DNA from: Bacteroidales bacterium
GTDB taxonomy: Bacteria; Bacteroidota; Bacteroidia; Bacteroidales; UBA932
DNA: 21,344 nucleotides
NCBI GenBank assembly: GCA_017471085.1
Contig: JAFUWW010000077.1
Span: forward strand, 1-21,344
Reading direction: 5' to 3'
Within the stretch, counting starts at the first letter, position 1. Every line of letters begins with the position of its first letter. The translations under genes were made by a program, and so were the position numbers. Below, piece by piece: positions 1 through 8,452 of this stretch. Under the pieces are notes generated by a model that had not been told where the DNA came from, did no database searches, and saw nothing but the letters and a program-made list of their open reading frames with translations.

Positions 1-940
1 CGGCCGTGGCCACGGCGAAATAGGTCTTTCCGTCGGTCAGCACGGTTCCGGGCGCGGCCTCGGGCAGGTCGTGCCGCATTTCCCCGAAGAACACTTTCAA
101 CTGCAGGGGCGTACCGGAAGGGGATACCCTTTCTTCCACGTCGCTTCGCGACCCTGTACGGGCAAATGTTCCAGAAAGGGTATCCCCTTCCGGTACCACC
201 GGAACCAGTTCTGTAAAGGCGCCGGGATACGGGGAAAGGCCCCGGATGAGGTTGTACACGTGCTTGGTGGTGTCGTTCCAGTCAATGTGCTGGAGTTCCC
301 GCGTGAGCTTGGGCGCCGGCTTCAGCAACTCGGAGCCCTGGATGAAGCTTCTCTGTACGCGCAGTTCCACATTGTTCTGCACCAGGCCTTCCACGGTCTG
401 GATCACCAGTTCGGATCCCAGCTCCATCAGTTTGTCGTGCAGGGTACCGGCCGTATCCTGCGGTTCCACTCGGCACTCGCTGCGGAGGATGATGCCGCCC
501 GTGTCGATCCGCTGGTCGATCATGAAAGTGGTGACACCGGTAATGTTCTCTCCGTTGATGACCGCCCAGTTGATGGGGGCGGCTCCGCGGTATTGCGGCA
601 GCAGGGCGGCGTGCAGGTTGAAGGTGCCCCGTTTGGGCATCCTCCACACGGCCTCGGGCAGCATGCGGAAGCCGACTACCACGAACAGGTCGGCCTTCCA
701 GGCGGCCAGGTCTTTGAGGAACTGATCGTCCTTCAGCTTCTCGGGCTGCAGCAGCGGCAGTTCGTGGGCCACGGCATATTTCTTTACGGCCGATTCGTTC
801 ACCTTGAGACCGCGGCCGGACGGTTTGTCCGGGACGGTGACGACGCCGACCACCTTGTATCCGCTCCTGATGAGCGCATCCAGCGGGCCGACGGAGAATT
901 CCGGCGTGCCCATATAGACAATGCGGGTTTTTCTGAACAT
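1..940 (-). other. fmt: Fmt moiety of the fused frame, with a possible internal start at 938-940
   Basis: The methionine at 940 is where an independent Fmt would normally start (MFRKTRIVYMGTPEF). It lies in the same frame as the upstream permease. Out of frame, a TAA lies on the minus strand at 953-951, eleven bases upstream of this ATG; a one-base insertion upstream, for example in one of the short A runs, would put it in the permease frame. The C-terminal domain carries an approximately 30-residue extra stretch between FTEL and PLQLKVFFGEM, encoded by the inverted-repeat element at 111-196. Confidence 0.6.
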
Positions 941-2368
941 ACGGAAGAATTTACTCTTTGCTTTTCTGTACCAGCTTTTGAGCATGTCGATATGCAGGAT
1001 GCTGGAATCCTGGATGGCCTTCACCGTAAGGAAAACGCCGATGGGCGCCAGGACGAAGGCCGATATGAACTTGCCCACGAAGGCGGGCGTCGCACCGTTG
1101 GTGGCCAGGCGCTCGCCGGTGATGTCCACAACCCAGTAAAGTACGAAGAACAGGATGGAAATGATGGCCGGCGTTCCCAGACCGCCCTTCTTAAGGATGG
1201 CTCCCACCGGAGCGCCGATGAAGAACAGCAGCAGGCAGGCCAGCGCCTGGGCGAATTTCTTCCAGATTTCCACGTCGGTCCTGTAGATCAGGTGGACATA
1301 GTCGTACGATTCCATCGTCTGTCCGCGGGCGATCTGCTCCCTTTGGTTGGCGGCGCCTGCAGCGCTTTCCAGCGCGCTTTTTTTATCCCGGAGGGATTTC
1401 CAGCGGACGGGCGTGTCCGGGTCCATGACTGCGTAGCCCTTCTCCCGCCAGGCGGAGTCCAGCTGCTTGTCCTGCCACATGGCACCGGAGCCCATGAACT
1501 GGGTCACCCGCTTCTTGAGGCCGTTGTCCATGACGCCGGAGAGGGAATCGCGCCCGTGGCGCAGGTCTTTCAGGCTCATCGATTTCACCTGCTCTCCGTA
1601 ACGGGCGCTGTCGGACTGCTGGTAGGCATAGTTTTCCAGCGGGATCACCAGCTCCTGCCTGCGGAAATGGATCCTTCGCACGGCCAGCGTGGTGTCCTGG
1701 TATTTCTTGGTGTTCTCTTCCTGGAAATTGGTGCCGTTATACAGCTGGAACGTGAGGTAGTCCTTGGTCTTGGACATTTTGAGCACGCCGCTGTCGGCCA
1801 CGGTGAGACGGGTATTGCCCCTTTCTCTGGTGTGGTCGTACACCTGGATGCCGTACATCATGCCGGTTTGCTTGTTGCGCTGCTCCACCCGGAGGATGTA
1901 CCCTTCGATTCCGTCATAGAAGGTACCCGTTGGGATTTTGATCTCCGACTTGGTCTGGCCGATATCGTCCCGCATGGTGTAGATCTGGTTGATGGAATAG
2001 GGGACCAGGCGGTCGCCCACGTAGAAGGCGCCGATGCTGATGAGGATGCTGGTGAGCGTCATGGGCAGGAGCACCCGCGACAGCGAGATGCCGGAGGCCT
2101 TGATGGCGGTGAGCTCGAACTTCTCGCCCATGTCGCCCAGGGTCATCATGGACGACAGCAGGGTGGCCAGCGGCAGTGCCAGCGGCAGCGTCTGGATGCT
2201 TCCCCACATGAGGAACTTCATGATGACCTTGAATTCCAGTCCCTTGCCGACCAGTTCGTCGATGTACAGCCAGAGGAATTGCATGGCCAGGATGAACACG
2301 ACAATCGCCAGAGTCGCGAAAAACGGCCCTATGAACGATTTCAGTATGAACCTGTCCAGTTTCTTCAT
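1..2368 (-). CDS. fmt: LptF/LptG-family permease fused in frame to methionyl-tRNA formyltransferase (3' end outside window)
   Basis: One open frame of 789 codons runs from the ATG at 2368 to the window edge with no stop. Residues 1-476 read as a YjgP/YjgQ (LptF/LptG) permease, which with LptB moves lipopolysaccharide from the inner membrane to the Lpt bridge: N-terminal start MKKLDRFILKSF, a first membrane helix at about 13-35, the LPLALPLATLLSS segment, the periplasmic part with KIPTGTFYDGIEGY, and C-terminal helices near FAQALACLLLFFIGAPVG. Residues 477 onward are Fmt, which formylates Met-tRNAi: MGTPEFS at its start, FNLH with the catalytic Asn and His, IDTGG with the catalytic Asp, and IRGLSPYPGAF in the linker to the C-terminal domain. 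The usual SLLP of the HxSLLP motif reads ALLP. The join has no spacer peptide beyond a basic stretch (WYRKAKSKFFR) before the Fmt methionine. Both halves look complete and conserved. Whether they are made as one chain or Fmt also starts internally cannot be told from sequence. Confidence 0.85.
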   Translation of the reverse strand, partial: MKKLDRFILKSFIGPFFATLAIVVFILAMQFLWLYIDELVGKGLEFKVIMKFLMWGSIQTLPLALPLATLLSSMMTLGDMGEKFELTAIKASGISLSRVLLPMTLTSILISIGAFYVGDRLVPYSINQIYTMRDDIGQTKSEIKIPTGTFYDGIEGYILRVEQRNKQTGMMYGIQVYDHTRERGNTRLTVADSGVLKMSKTKDYLTFQLYNGTNFQEENTKKYQDTTLAVRRIHFRRQELVIPLENYAYQQSDSARYGEQVKSMSLKDLRHGRDSLSGVMDNGLKKRVTQFMGSGAMWQDKQLDSAWREKGYAVMDPDTPVRWKSLRDKKSALESAAGAANQREQIARGQTMESYDYVHLIYRTDVEIWKKFAQALACLLLFFIGAPVGAILKKGGLGTPAIISILFFVLYWVVDITGERLATNGATPAFVGKFISAFVLAPIGVFLTVKAIQDSSILHIDMLKSWYRKAKSKFFRMFRKTRIVYMGTPEFSVGPLDALIRSGYKVVGVVTVPDKPSGRGLKVNESAVKKYAVAHELPLLQPEKLKDDQFLKDLAAWKADLFVVVGFRMLPEAVWRMPKRGTFNLHAALLPQYRGAAPINWAVINGENITGVTTFMIDQRIDTGGIILRSECRVEPQDTAGTLHDKLMELGSELVIQTVEGLVQNNVELRVQRSFIQGSELLKPAPKLTRELQHIDWNDTTKHVYNLIRGLSPYPGAFTELVPVVPEGDTLSGTFARTGSRSDVEERVSPSGTPLQLKVFFGEMRHDLPEAAPGTVLTDGKTYFAVATA
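111..196. repeat. Palindromic element inserted in frame within fmt
   Basis: Positions 111-134 and 173-196 are perfect 24-bp inverted repeats separated by 38 bases. The spacer contains a smaller hairpin, GTCGC-TTC-GCGAC at 140-152. The element sits in the coding frame of fmt and adds about 30 residues (VPEGDTLS ... ERVSPSGT) at a place where other Fmt proteins have a short turn between two beta strands of the C-terminal domain. No second copy of the arms was found in the window. It resembles in behaviour the in-frame palindromic elements known from Rickettsia, but no sequence relation is claimed. Confidence 0.85.
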
Positions 2369-2380
2369 GCTGTAAGATTG

Positions 2381-2424
2381 CCGGTCAGGCCGGCAATGAC
2401 AGTCTCATTCCCGGCCTGGCCCGG
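2381..2424. repeat. REP-like hairpin between alaS and the lptG-fmt frame
   Basis: The short gap between alaS and the permease is almost filled by an imperfect inverted repeat: CCGGTCAGGCCGGCAATGA (2381-2399) against TCATTCCCGGCCTGGCCCGG (2405-2424) with a 5-base loop. It has no T run, so it is not a typical intrinsic terminator. Both flanking genes are on the minus strand, so a transcript from alaS into the permease would carry this hairpin, which could stabilise RNA ends or cause partial termination. A weakly similar stretch occurs at 17697-17716. Confidence 0.6.
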
Positions 2425-2428
2425 CGTC

Positions 2429-5044
2429 TTATGCGGTTGCCAGTTCCACCAGTTTGTCCAGCGCAGCGGGGAGGGTCTCCACGAGACGGCCGCCGGCAGT
2501 GGCCAGGCCGGGCTGCCCGCCGCTGCCGCCCTGGATGAGCTTGGCTGCTTCACGGATGTCCTTGCCGGCATTCCTGCCCTTGGCAACCAGGTCATTGGAG
2601 TACATGAGCACCAGGTTGGGCTTTCCGCCATAGGCGAAAGCGCCTGCCAGCACCATGTTCTCCACTTTCTTCTGCAACATCAGGGCCACATTGCGGGCGA
2701 GGGCAGGGTCTATGGAGTTGTCGAACCGGACTACGCGGATGCCGCCGATCTCCACTGCGTTCTTTTCCAGCTTCTCGGCCAGGGCGGCGGCTTTCTCCGC
2801 TGCGATGGCCTCCAGCTGCTTGCGGGCATCGGCATTCTCGGCTACCAGTTTTTCGATGGCGGCGGTAAGGTCGGGAGCGTTGTTGAAGATGCCGCGGACG
2901 GCTTTCAGGAGGTCTTCCACGGTGTGGATGGCCTCTTCGGCGGCCTCTCCCGTAACGGCTTCGATGCGGCGTACGCCGGCGGCGACGGCGCTTTCAGCGC
3001 GTACTTTGAACAGGCCGATGGTGCCGGTGGAGCGGGTGTGCGTACCGCCGCAGAGCTCCACGGAATCGCCGAAACGCACCACGCGCACCACGTCGCCGTA
3101 TTTCTCGCCGAACAGGGCCATGGCGCCCATGGCGCGGGCTTCGTCCATGGTGGCGTCGCGTTTTTCGCACAGGGGTTCATCGGCCCGGATGAGCTGGTTC
3201 ACGCGGTTTTCCACGGCGCGGAGTTCCTCGTCCGTCACTTTCTGGAAATGGGAGAAGTCGAAGCGGAAATAATCGGCGCACACAAACGAGCCTTTCTGCT
3301 CCACATGGGTGCCCAGGATTTCCCGGAGGGCCTGGTGCAGGAGGTGGGTAGCCGTGTGGTTGTTCATCACTTTCTGGCGGCGGGCGCCGTCGACCTTCAG
3401 GTCGAAGAGGCAGGTGCCGTCGGCGGGCAGTTTCTCCGCCAGGTGGATGGAGAGGTTGTTCTCCTTCACCGTATTGAGGATGGCGATTTTCTCGCCGTTT
3501 TCACTGACGATGCAGCCCGTGTCACCCACCTGGCCGCCCATTTCCGCATAGAACGGGGTGCGGTCGAACACCAGTTGGAAGTACTCCTTGTTCTTCTGCT
3601 TCACGGTGCGCTGCTTCAGGAGGCGGGCCCCCTTCACTTCCAGGGTGTCATAGCCTTCGAACACCACTTCGTCTCCCTCGCTGAACACCGTCCAGTCGCC
3701 GAATTCGTTGGCGGTGGCGTTCCGGGCGCGCTCCTTCTGCTTGCCCAGTTCCACGTTGAACCCTTCCAGGTCTACGGTGTAGCCCTTCTCGGAGGCGATC
3801 AGTTCCGTCAGGTCGATGGGGAAGCCGTACGTGTCGTACAGGACGAAGGCGTCGGCTCCGGAAACCACCTTGGTGGAGGCGTTGCGGGCCATGTTGTCTT
3901 CCAGCATGCGGATGCCGCGGTCCAGGGTGCGCAGGAAGGCGTTTTCCTCTTCGCGGATCACGTTCTCGATGAGTTTCTGCTGGGCGGGCAGTTCCGGGTA
4001 GGCCTCTCCCATGTCGGCGACCAGCTGCGGGATCAGGCGGCACAGGAACGGTTCGGTGAAGCCCAGGAAGGTGTAGCCGTAGCGGACGGCGCGGCGCAGG
4101 ATGCGGCGGATCACATAGCCGGCCTTCACGTTGGAAGGCAGCTGGCCGTCAGCGATGGAGAAGGCGATGGCGCGGATGTGGTCGGCGATTACGCGCATGG
4201 CCACCTCCACGTTGCCGCCCTCGGCATACGTATGCCCGGAGAATGCCTCCACCTGGCCGATGAGGCCGCTGAAGACATCGGTCTCGTAGTTGGATTTCTT
4301 GCCCTGCAGGATCATGCAGAGACGCTCGAAGCCCATGCCCGTGTCGATGTTCTTGGCAGGGAGCGGCTCCAGGTGGCCGTCGGCCTTGCGCTCGTACTGC
4401 ATGAACACGAGGTTCCAGATCTCGATCACGTCGTCGTTGTCCGTATTCACCAGTTCGCGGCCGGGCACCTTGGCGATTTCTTCGTCCGGGCGCAGGTCGA
4501 TGTGGATTTCGCTGCAGGGGCCGCAAGGGCCGGTGTCGCCCATCTCCCAGAAATTGTCGTGCTTGTTGCCGGTGAGCACGTGGTCTGCCGGAAGGTGCCT
4601 GAGCCAGGCCGCCTGGGCCTCCGTGTCCAGGGAGGTGCCGTCTTCGGCGCTGCCCTCAAAAACGGTGGCGTACAGTTTGGTCTTGTCGATCTTGTATACT
4701 TCCGTGAGCAGCTCCCAGGCCCAGTCGATGGCTTCGGACTTGAAATAGTCGCCGAAACTCCAGTTGCCCAGCATCTCGAACATGGTATGGTGGCGGCCGT
4801 CGTGGCCCACGGCTTCCAGGTCGTTGTGCTTGCCGCTTACCCGGAGGCACTTCTGGCTGTCCGTCGCCCTAGGGAACTTGGCTGCGGAATTGCCCAGGAA
4901 AATATCCTTGAACTGGTTCATGCCGGCATTGGTGAACATGAGGGTGGGGTCGTTCTTGATCACCATGGGGGCGGAAGGCACTACGGTGTGCCCTTTGGAA
5001 GCGAAGAAGTCCAGAAACTTCTGACGGATTTCTTTAGAGGTCAT
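2429..5044 (-). CDS. alaS: Alanyl-tRNA synthetase
   Basis: AlaRS charges tRNA-Ala and removes mischarged Ser and Gly. The 871-residue length matches the family (876 in E. coli). The N-terminal class II catalytic core is seen in [14 protein letters not shown] and [14 protein letters not shown], followed by [18 protein letters not shown]. The editing domain has HTATHLLHQ at about 563-571 and CGGTH with the metal-binding Cys and His at about 665-669. The C-terminal DHHA1 region ends with the glycine-rich [14 protein letters not shown]. The ATG at 5044 gives the standard [14 protein letters not shown] start, about 30 bases downstream of a TATTTTTG promoter element. It is divergent from the M23 genes, and the permease-fmt frame follows on the same strand after 60 bases. 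Confidence 0.98.
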   Translation of the reverse strand: MTSKEIRQKFLDFFASKGHTVVPSAPMVIKNDPTLMFTNAGMNQFKDIFLGNSAAKFPRATDSQKCLRVSGKHNDLEAVGHDGRHHTMFEMLGNWSFGDYFKSEAIDWAWELLTEVYKIDKTKLYATVFEGSAEDGTSLDTEAQAAWLRHLPADHVLTGNKHDNFWEMGDTGPCGPCSEIHIDLRPDEEIAKVPGRELVNTDNDDVIEIWNLVFMQYERKADGHLEPLPAKNIDTGMGFERLCMILQGKKSNYETDVFSGLIGQVEAFSGHTYAEGGNVEVAMRVIADHIRAIAFSIADGQLPSNVKAGYVIRRILRRAVRYGYTFLGFTEPFLCRLIPQLVADMGEAYPELPAQQKLIENVIREEENAFLRTLDRGIRMLEDNMARNASTKVVSGADAFVLYDTYGFPIDLTELIASEKGYTVDLEGFNVELGKQKERARNATANEFGDWTVFSEGDEVVFEGYDTLEVKGARLLKQRTVKQKNKEYFQLVFDRTPFYAEMGGQVGDTGCIVSENGEKIAILNTVKENNLSIHLAEKLPADGTCLFDLKVDGARRQKVMNNHTATHLLHQALREILGTHVEQKGSFVCADYFRFDFSHFQKVTDEELRAVENRVNQLIRADEPLCEKRDATMDEARAMGAMALFGEKYGDVVRVVRFGDSVELCGGTHTRSTGTIGLFKVRAESAVAAGVRRIEAVTGEAAEEAIHTVEDLLKAVRGIFNNAPDLTAAIEKLVAENADARKQLEAIAAEKAAALAEKLEKNAVEIGGIRVVRFDNSIDPALARNVALMLQKKVENMVLAGAFAYGGKPNLVLMYSNDLVAKGRNAGKDIREAAKLIQGGSGGQPGLATAGGRLVETLPAALDKLVELATA

Positions 5045-5074
5045 ATATTAATTCTTACAAGATTCTATAGCTTG

Positions 5075-5082
5075 CAAAAATA
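5075..5082 (-). promoter_or_regulatory. Bacteroidota -7 promoter element for alaS
   Basis: TATTTTTG on the minus strand fits TAnnTTTG and lies about 30 bases before the alaS ATG, giving a leader of roughly 25 bases. A clear -33 TTTG is not evident; the corresponding stretch is T-rich. Confidence 0.55.
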
Positions 5083-5119
5083 CACATTTTTGCGGGAAAA
5101 ACCTTGGCTGGAGGCACGG

Positions 5120-5152
5120 ATTGTGCAAGTTTAAGGAAAATCATTAACTTTG
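5120..5152 (+). promoter_or_regulatory. Bacteroidota promoter for the M23 gene pair
   Basis: ATTG at 5120-5123 and TAACTTTG at 5145-5152 are separated by 21 bases, close to the Bacteroides -33/-7 arrangement. Transcription would start near 5157-5160, which places the start codon of the first M23 gene downstream of this point and argues against more upstream starts in the frame. Confidence 0.65.
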
Positions 5153-5184
5153 TAACCTGCGGAAACCGCAAAACAGGCAAGGTT

Positions 5185-6138
5185 TTGTCCAAGTTGGAAA
5201 AATACATAGTGAATCCGGAAACCCTGATGGCCGAGCTCAAGGAGGAGCCGCGCTACCGGGGCTGGAAGCTGCTGGCCGTGTTCGTCTCCGGCGCCGCCCT
5301 GTTCCTGCTGTACCTGTGGATCTATGTTTCCGTCCTGGGCCTGGACCTGCCCAAAACCGCCATCCTGAAACGACAGAACGCCGACTGGAACTCCCGCATC
5401 GACCGCCTCTCCCAGCAGCTGGACCAGCAGGAAGAGCGCCTGGGCATGCTGGAAGTCAGGGACAACCGCATCTACCGGTCGGTGTACGGCATGGACGAAG
5501 TGCCCCAGGCCGTCCGTCTGGCCGGACTGGGCGGGACCAACCGCTATGCCGACCTTGAAGGCACCTCCCTGCAGTACATCGTCCGGCGGGTGGACATGAT
5601 CCAGAAGCGGGCCTATGTGCAGTCCAAGTCCTTCGACGACGTGGCCGCCGTGCAGCGTACCGCCGGCGACATGGCCGCCCACATTCCGGCCATCCCGCCC
5701 ATCAATACGGATCCTTCCACCTACCGTCTCACGAGTCCCTTCGGATACCGGTCCGACCCTATCCTGGGCATCGGCAAGCGCCATACAGGCATGGATTTCG
5801 CCTGCGACCCCGGCAATCCCATCTATGCGGTGGGGGACGGGACGGTGATCAAGGCCGCGCATGAGCATGCCGGTTACGGCAACCATATAGAAATCGACCA
5901 TGGCTTCGGTTACGTGACCCGCTATGCCCACATGTCCAGGCTGGATGTGGTGGAAGGACAGAAAGTGTCCCGCGGCGATTTCCTGGGCCTGAGCGGCCGC
6001 AGCGGCCGGGTCACCGGGCCGCACCTGCATTTCGAGGTGATTTACCGCAAGGATTATGTGAACCCCGCCCTTTACATGGACCTGGACATCCCGTCCAAGG
6101 ACTACCTGGAAATGGTGAAAAAACCTGCCGGCAAATGA
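5185..6138 (+). CDS. M23-family (LytM-type) peptidoglycan endopeptidase, membrane anchored
   Basis: A predicted zinc endopeptidase that cuts peptidoglycan cross-links from the periplasmic face of the inner membrane. From the TTG at 5185 the protein has 317 residues and starts MSKLEKYIVNPETL, like related Bacteroidota proteins; the first ATG is at 5227, and the frame is open back to 5104 but that lies upstream of the promoter. One membrane helix lies at about 28-52, then a coiled coil at about 56-95. The M23 domain covers about 183-300: SPFGYRSDP, H200-TGM-D204, YAHMS with H249, and HLHFE with H280 and H282, so all metal and catalytic residues are present. The ATG of the next gene overlaps its stop (ATGA), so the two are translated from one message. 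Confidence 0.9.
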   Translation: MSKLEKYIVNPETLMAELKEEPRYRGWKLLAVFVSGAALFLLYLWIYVSVLGLDLPKTAILKRQNADWNSRIDRLSQQLDQQEERLGMLEVRDNRIYRSVYGMDEVPQAVRLAGLGGTNRYADLEGTSLQYIVRRVDMIQKRAYVQSKSFDDVAAVQRTAGDMAAHIPAIPPINTDPSTYRLTSPFGYRSDPILGIGKRHTGMDFACDPGNPIYAVGDGTVIKAAHEHAGYGNHIEIDHGFGYVTRYAHMSRLDVVEGQKVSRGDFLGLSGRSGRVTGPHLHFEVIYRKDYVNPALYMDLDIPSKDYLEMVKKPAGK

Positions 6139-7040
6139 AAAAGGGTTCACGCATAGGCCAGATTGCCGGCGGCATCGTCCGCTATCTGCTGGCGACGGTA
6201 TCGCTGTCCATCGTCTTCTATATCGTCTTCGCCCTGTTCTTTTCTACGGAGGAGGAGCGGAAACTGGAACGGGAAAACCGTCTCTACAGGCAGCTCTACG
6301 GCTCCCTCACCCGGCAGGAAGAACTGATCTCGGACGTGGTGGACAACCTGATGGAGAAGGACGGCGCCATCTATCAGGAACTGTTTGAGACAGAAGCGCC
6401 TTCGCTGGACGCCGTAACGGCGGCGGACCTGATTCCGGAAAGCGATTCCCTCTCGGAAAACTTCTACCTTTCCACGGTGGCCTCCACGGCAGAGAGCCTC
6501 ATGCTCATGGCCTCCAATGTCGATGAGAATTTCCGGGAAATCTTCCGTCTCCTCTCCAGGAGAGACAGCATCCCGCCCCTTTCCCTGCCGCTCAAGGGCA
6601 TGTCCTACGTGCAGACGGGCGCATCCGTGGGCCAGAAGCATAATCCTGTATACAAACTGGAGATGCAGCACGACGGCATCGACCTCATCGCTCCGCAGGG
6701 CGCTCCGGTGTATGCGGCGGCCGACGGGGTGGTGTCGCAGGAAATCCATTCCAGGAAGGGGCTGGGCAATATCGTGGAAATCGACCACAAGAACGGGTAT
6801 GTCACGCGCTACTGCCTGCTGGGCGAGATCAGCGCCCGCAAGGGGAAGACGGTGAAGCGGGGACAGCAGATCGGCACCGTGGGCATCTCCACATCGGCCC
6901 CGGCGGCTCATCTGCACTATGAGGTTTTGTATAAAGGAAAGGTTTTGGATCCGGTGAACTATCTGTTCGCCTCCGTTTCGCCGGACGAGTACGCCAAGAT
7001 GCTGTACATGTCCGTGCGCACTTCCCAGTCGATGGATTAA
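6135..7040 (+). CDS. M23/LytM-domain protein with an altered active site, probably non-catalytic
   Basis: A 301-residue paralogue of the upstream gene: a membrane helix at about 15-37, a charged coiled coil at about 38-75, and a C-terminal LytM domain at about 160-280. The zinc ligands are kept (H179-DGI-D183 and the second His of HLHYE, 259-263). The conserved histidine of the YAHL motif, present as H249 upstream, is replaced by C227 (TRYCLLG), and the FGxRxDP segment is absent. In EnvC and NlpD, LytM domains with lost catalytic residues activate cell-wall amidases rather than cut peptidoglycan, so a regulatory partner role is a reasonable inference. Its stop codon overlaps the convergent smpB stop. 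Confidence 0.88.
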   Translation: MKKGSRIGQIAGGIVRYLLATVSLSIVFYIVFALFFSTEEERKLERENRLYRQLYGSLTRQEELISDVVDNLMEKDGAIYQELFETEAPSLDAVTAADLIPESDSLSENFYLSTVASTAESLMLMASNVDENFREIFRLLSRRDSIPPLSLPLKGMSYVQTGASVGQKHNPVYKLEMQHDGIDLIAPQGAPVYAAADGVVSQEIHSRKGLGNIVEIDHKNGYVTRYCLLGEISARKGKTVKRGQQIGTVGISTSAPAAHLHYEVLYKGKVLDPVNYLFASVSPDEYAKMLYMSVRTSQSMD

Positions 7041-7492
7041 TAGCCGCCGCGGTCCATTTCCCGGCGCACGTCTTTCTCCTTGATGCTCTGGCGTTTGTCG
7101 TATTCTTTCTTGCCTTTTGCCAGGGCGATCACCAGTTTTGCGTAGCCGTTGTCGGCGATGTACAGGCGGACGGCCACGATGGTGAGGCCCTTCTGCTTGT
7201 CTTCCATCTGCAGGTGGCGGAGTTCCCTTTTGGTCAGGAGCAGGCGGCGGTCCCTTACCGGCTCGTGCTGGCCCCAGCTGCCCCAGTGGTACTGGGCTAC
7301 GTTCATACCCCTCACGAAGAGCTCGCCGCCCACGAAGAAGCAATAGGCGTCCTGCAGCGAAACCTTGCCTGCGCGGATGGATTTGATCTCCGTTCCCACC
7401 AGCTGGATGCCGGCGGTATAAGTCTCCAGGAACTCGTAGTCGAACGAGGCCCGGCGGTTCTTGATCTGTATGCTGCTCTTTGCTTTGGGCAT
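7037..7492 (-). CDS. smpB: SsrA-binding protein SmpB
   Basis: SmpB binds tmRNA and brings it to stalled ribosomes for trans-translation. The 151-residue product has the usual layout: [39 protein letters not shown], the [18 protein letters not shown] segment (more often YxHG..YNHEPxRxRKLLL), the beta-barrel strand [11 protein letters not shown], and a basic C-terminal tail [22 protein letters not shown] that enters the mRNA channel. The frame stays open upstream beyond the ATG at 7492, but the promoter element at 7500-7507 and the family length fix this start. Convergent with the M23 pair, with overlapping stop codons. Confidence 0.97.
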   Translation of the reverse strand: MPKAKSSIQIKNRRASFDYEFLETYTAGIQLVGTEIKSIRAGKVSLQDAYCFFVGGELFVRGMNVAQYHWGSWGQHEPVRDRRLLLTKRELRHLQMEDKQKGLTIVAVRLYIADNGYAKLVIALAKGKKEYDKRQSIKEKDVRREMDRGGY

Positions 7493-7499
7493 GGGACTG

Positions 7500-7507
7500 C
7501 AAAGATA
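7500..7507 (-). promoter_or_regulatory. -7 promoter element for smpB
   Basis: TATCTTTG on the minus strand ends only 7 bases before the smpB ATG at 7492. With a start point about 4-7 bases after the element, the smpB transcript would have almost no leader. Confidence 0.6.
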
Positions 7508-7593
7508 GCAAAAACTGCCGGCATTCCAATTCTTTCTTTTATCGGCCGTCAGAGGCCGGACAGGGCAAGGCTCGTTTTTTTGCGGTTTTTTTG

Positions 7594-7601
7594 TAATTTT
7601 G
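7594..7601 (+). promoter_or_regulatory. -7 promoter element for miaA
   Basis: TAATTTTG fits TAnnTTTG and ends 5 bases before the ATG at 7607. Either the message is leaderless or translation starts at a later methionine, such as 7652 or 7661. No convincing -33 element is seen at the usual distance. Confidence 0.55.
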
Positions 7602-7606
7602 CCCCT

Positions 7607-8410
7607 ATGAACCGCACTGAACTGTTGCCGGACCGTCCCGGCATTCCGCCCATGGCTCCCATGCCGGAGGAAGAGACCATCGACCCGGGGGCTTTGGCCA
7701 GGGCCTATGCCTCCGGAGAAATCGACATGGTCTGCGTCCTGGGGCCCACCGCCTCGGGCAAGACCCGCTTTGCCGTACAGCTGGCGCGTGAAATGGGCGG
7801 GGAAATCCTGTCGGCCGATTCCCGTCAGGTGTACAAGGGCATGGATATCGGCACGGGAAAGGACCTGGGGGAATATGGGGAAGTCCCTTATCATCTGATC
7901 GACATCGTCCCGGCGGGCACCAAATTCAATATTTACGAGTATCAGGCCGCGTTCGCGGAGGCTTTTGCCGATGTGCGCTCCAGAGGGCGGATCCCCATCC
8001 TCTGCGGCGGATCCGGCCTGTATATCGAAGCCGCGACTCGAGGGTATAAGTTTGACAAGGGAAACGGCCTTCCATCGGAGCGGCTTCCCCGTTCGGTGTA
8101 CTATATCGGCACGCTGGTGAGCCGGGAAGAGCGGGTGGCCCGGATCGACCGCCGCCTGGAGGAACGGCTGCAGGAGGGGCTGGTTGAGGAGATCCGCACG
8201 CTCCTGAAAACCGTCCCCGCGCAGGATCTGATCTATTATGGGCTCGAATACAAGTTCGTTACGCAGTATGTGCTGGGCGAAATCCCCTATGAAGACATGG
8301 TCATCGGCCTGGGCAATGCCATCCATCAGTTCGCCAAGCGCCAGATGACCTGGTTCCGCGGCATGGAACGGGATGGAATAAAAATCCACTGGACACGTTT
8401 CCCGCGATAG
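7607..8410 (+). CDS. miaA: MiaA-type tRNA dimethylallyltransferase lacking the insertion domain
   Basis: MiaA transfers a dimethylallyl group to N6 of A37 in tRNAs that read codons beginning with U. Seen here: P-loop GPTASGKT (46-53), [15 protein letters not shown] with the catalytic Asp at 71, YHLIDI (95-100), GGSGLYIEA (134-142), and the C-terminal YGLEYKF and [13 protein letters not shown] blocks (about 211-252). At 267 residues it is shorter than usual MiaA (about 300-316) even though it has about 37 extra N-terminal residues. Between GGSGLY and the strand at about 164 there are only some 20 residues; the helical domain that usually follows, with its HPND...RALEVY motif, is missing. The start at 7607 is the first ATG after the promoter element; starts at 7652 or 7661 are possible. 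The stop is TAG, with TAA two codons later. Confidence 0.85.
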   Translation: MNRTELLPDRPGIPPMAPMPEEETIDPGALARAYASGEIDMVCVLGPTASGKTRFAVQLAREMGGEILSADSRQVYKGMDIGTGKDLGEYGEVPYHLIDIVPAGTKFNIYEYQAAFAEAFADVRSRGRIPILCGGSGLYIEAATRGYKFDKGNGLPSERLPRSVYYIGTLVSREERVARIDRRLEERLQEGLVEEIRTLLKTVPAQDLIYYGLEYKFVTQYVLGEIPYEDMVIGLGNAIHQFAKRQMTWFRGMERDGIKIHWTRFPR

Positions 8411-8452
8411 GCGTAAGACTGGTGATAAATGAACAATCAATTATAGAATCGA

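Noticed and set aside
71..5134. A plus-strand open frame of 1687 codons opposite alaS and the permease-fmt frame
   Set aside because: It is antisense to three strongly conserved proteins, has a low-complexity His/Gly/Glu/Val composition without any recognisable domain, and arises because GC-rich codons on the minus strand avoid stops on the other.
5104..5184. Upstream start of the first M23 protein at 5104
   Set aside because: It would place the start codon before the promoter element at 5145-5152, and the extra residues do not resemble the family.
7493..8440. Upstream extension of the smpB frame to a 467-residue protein
   Set aside because: The extension is antisense to miaA, and the smpB promoter element and normal SmpB length fix the start at 7492.
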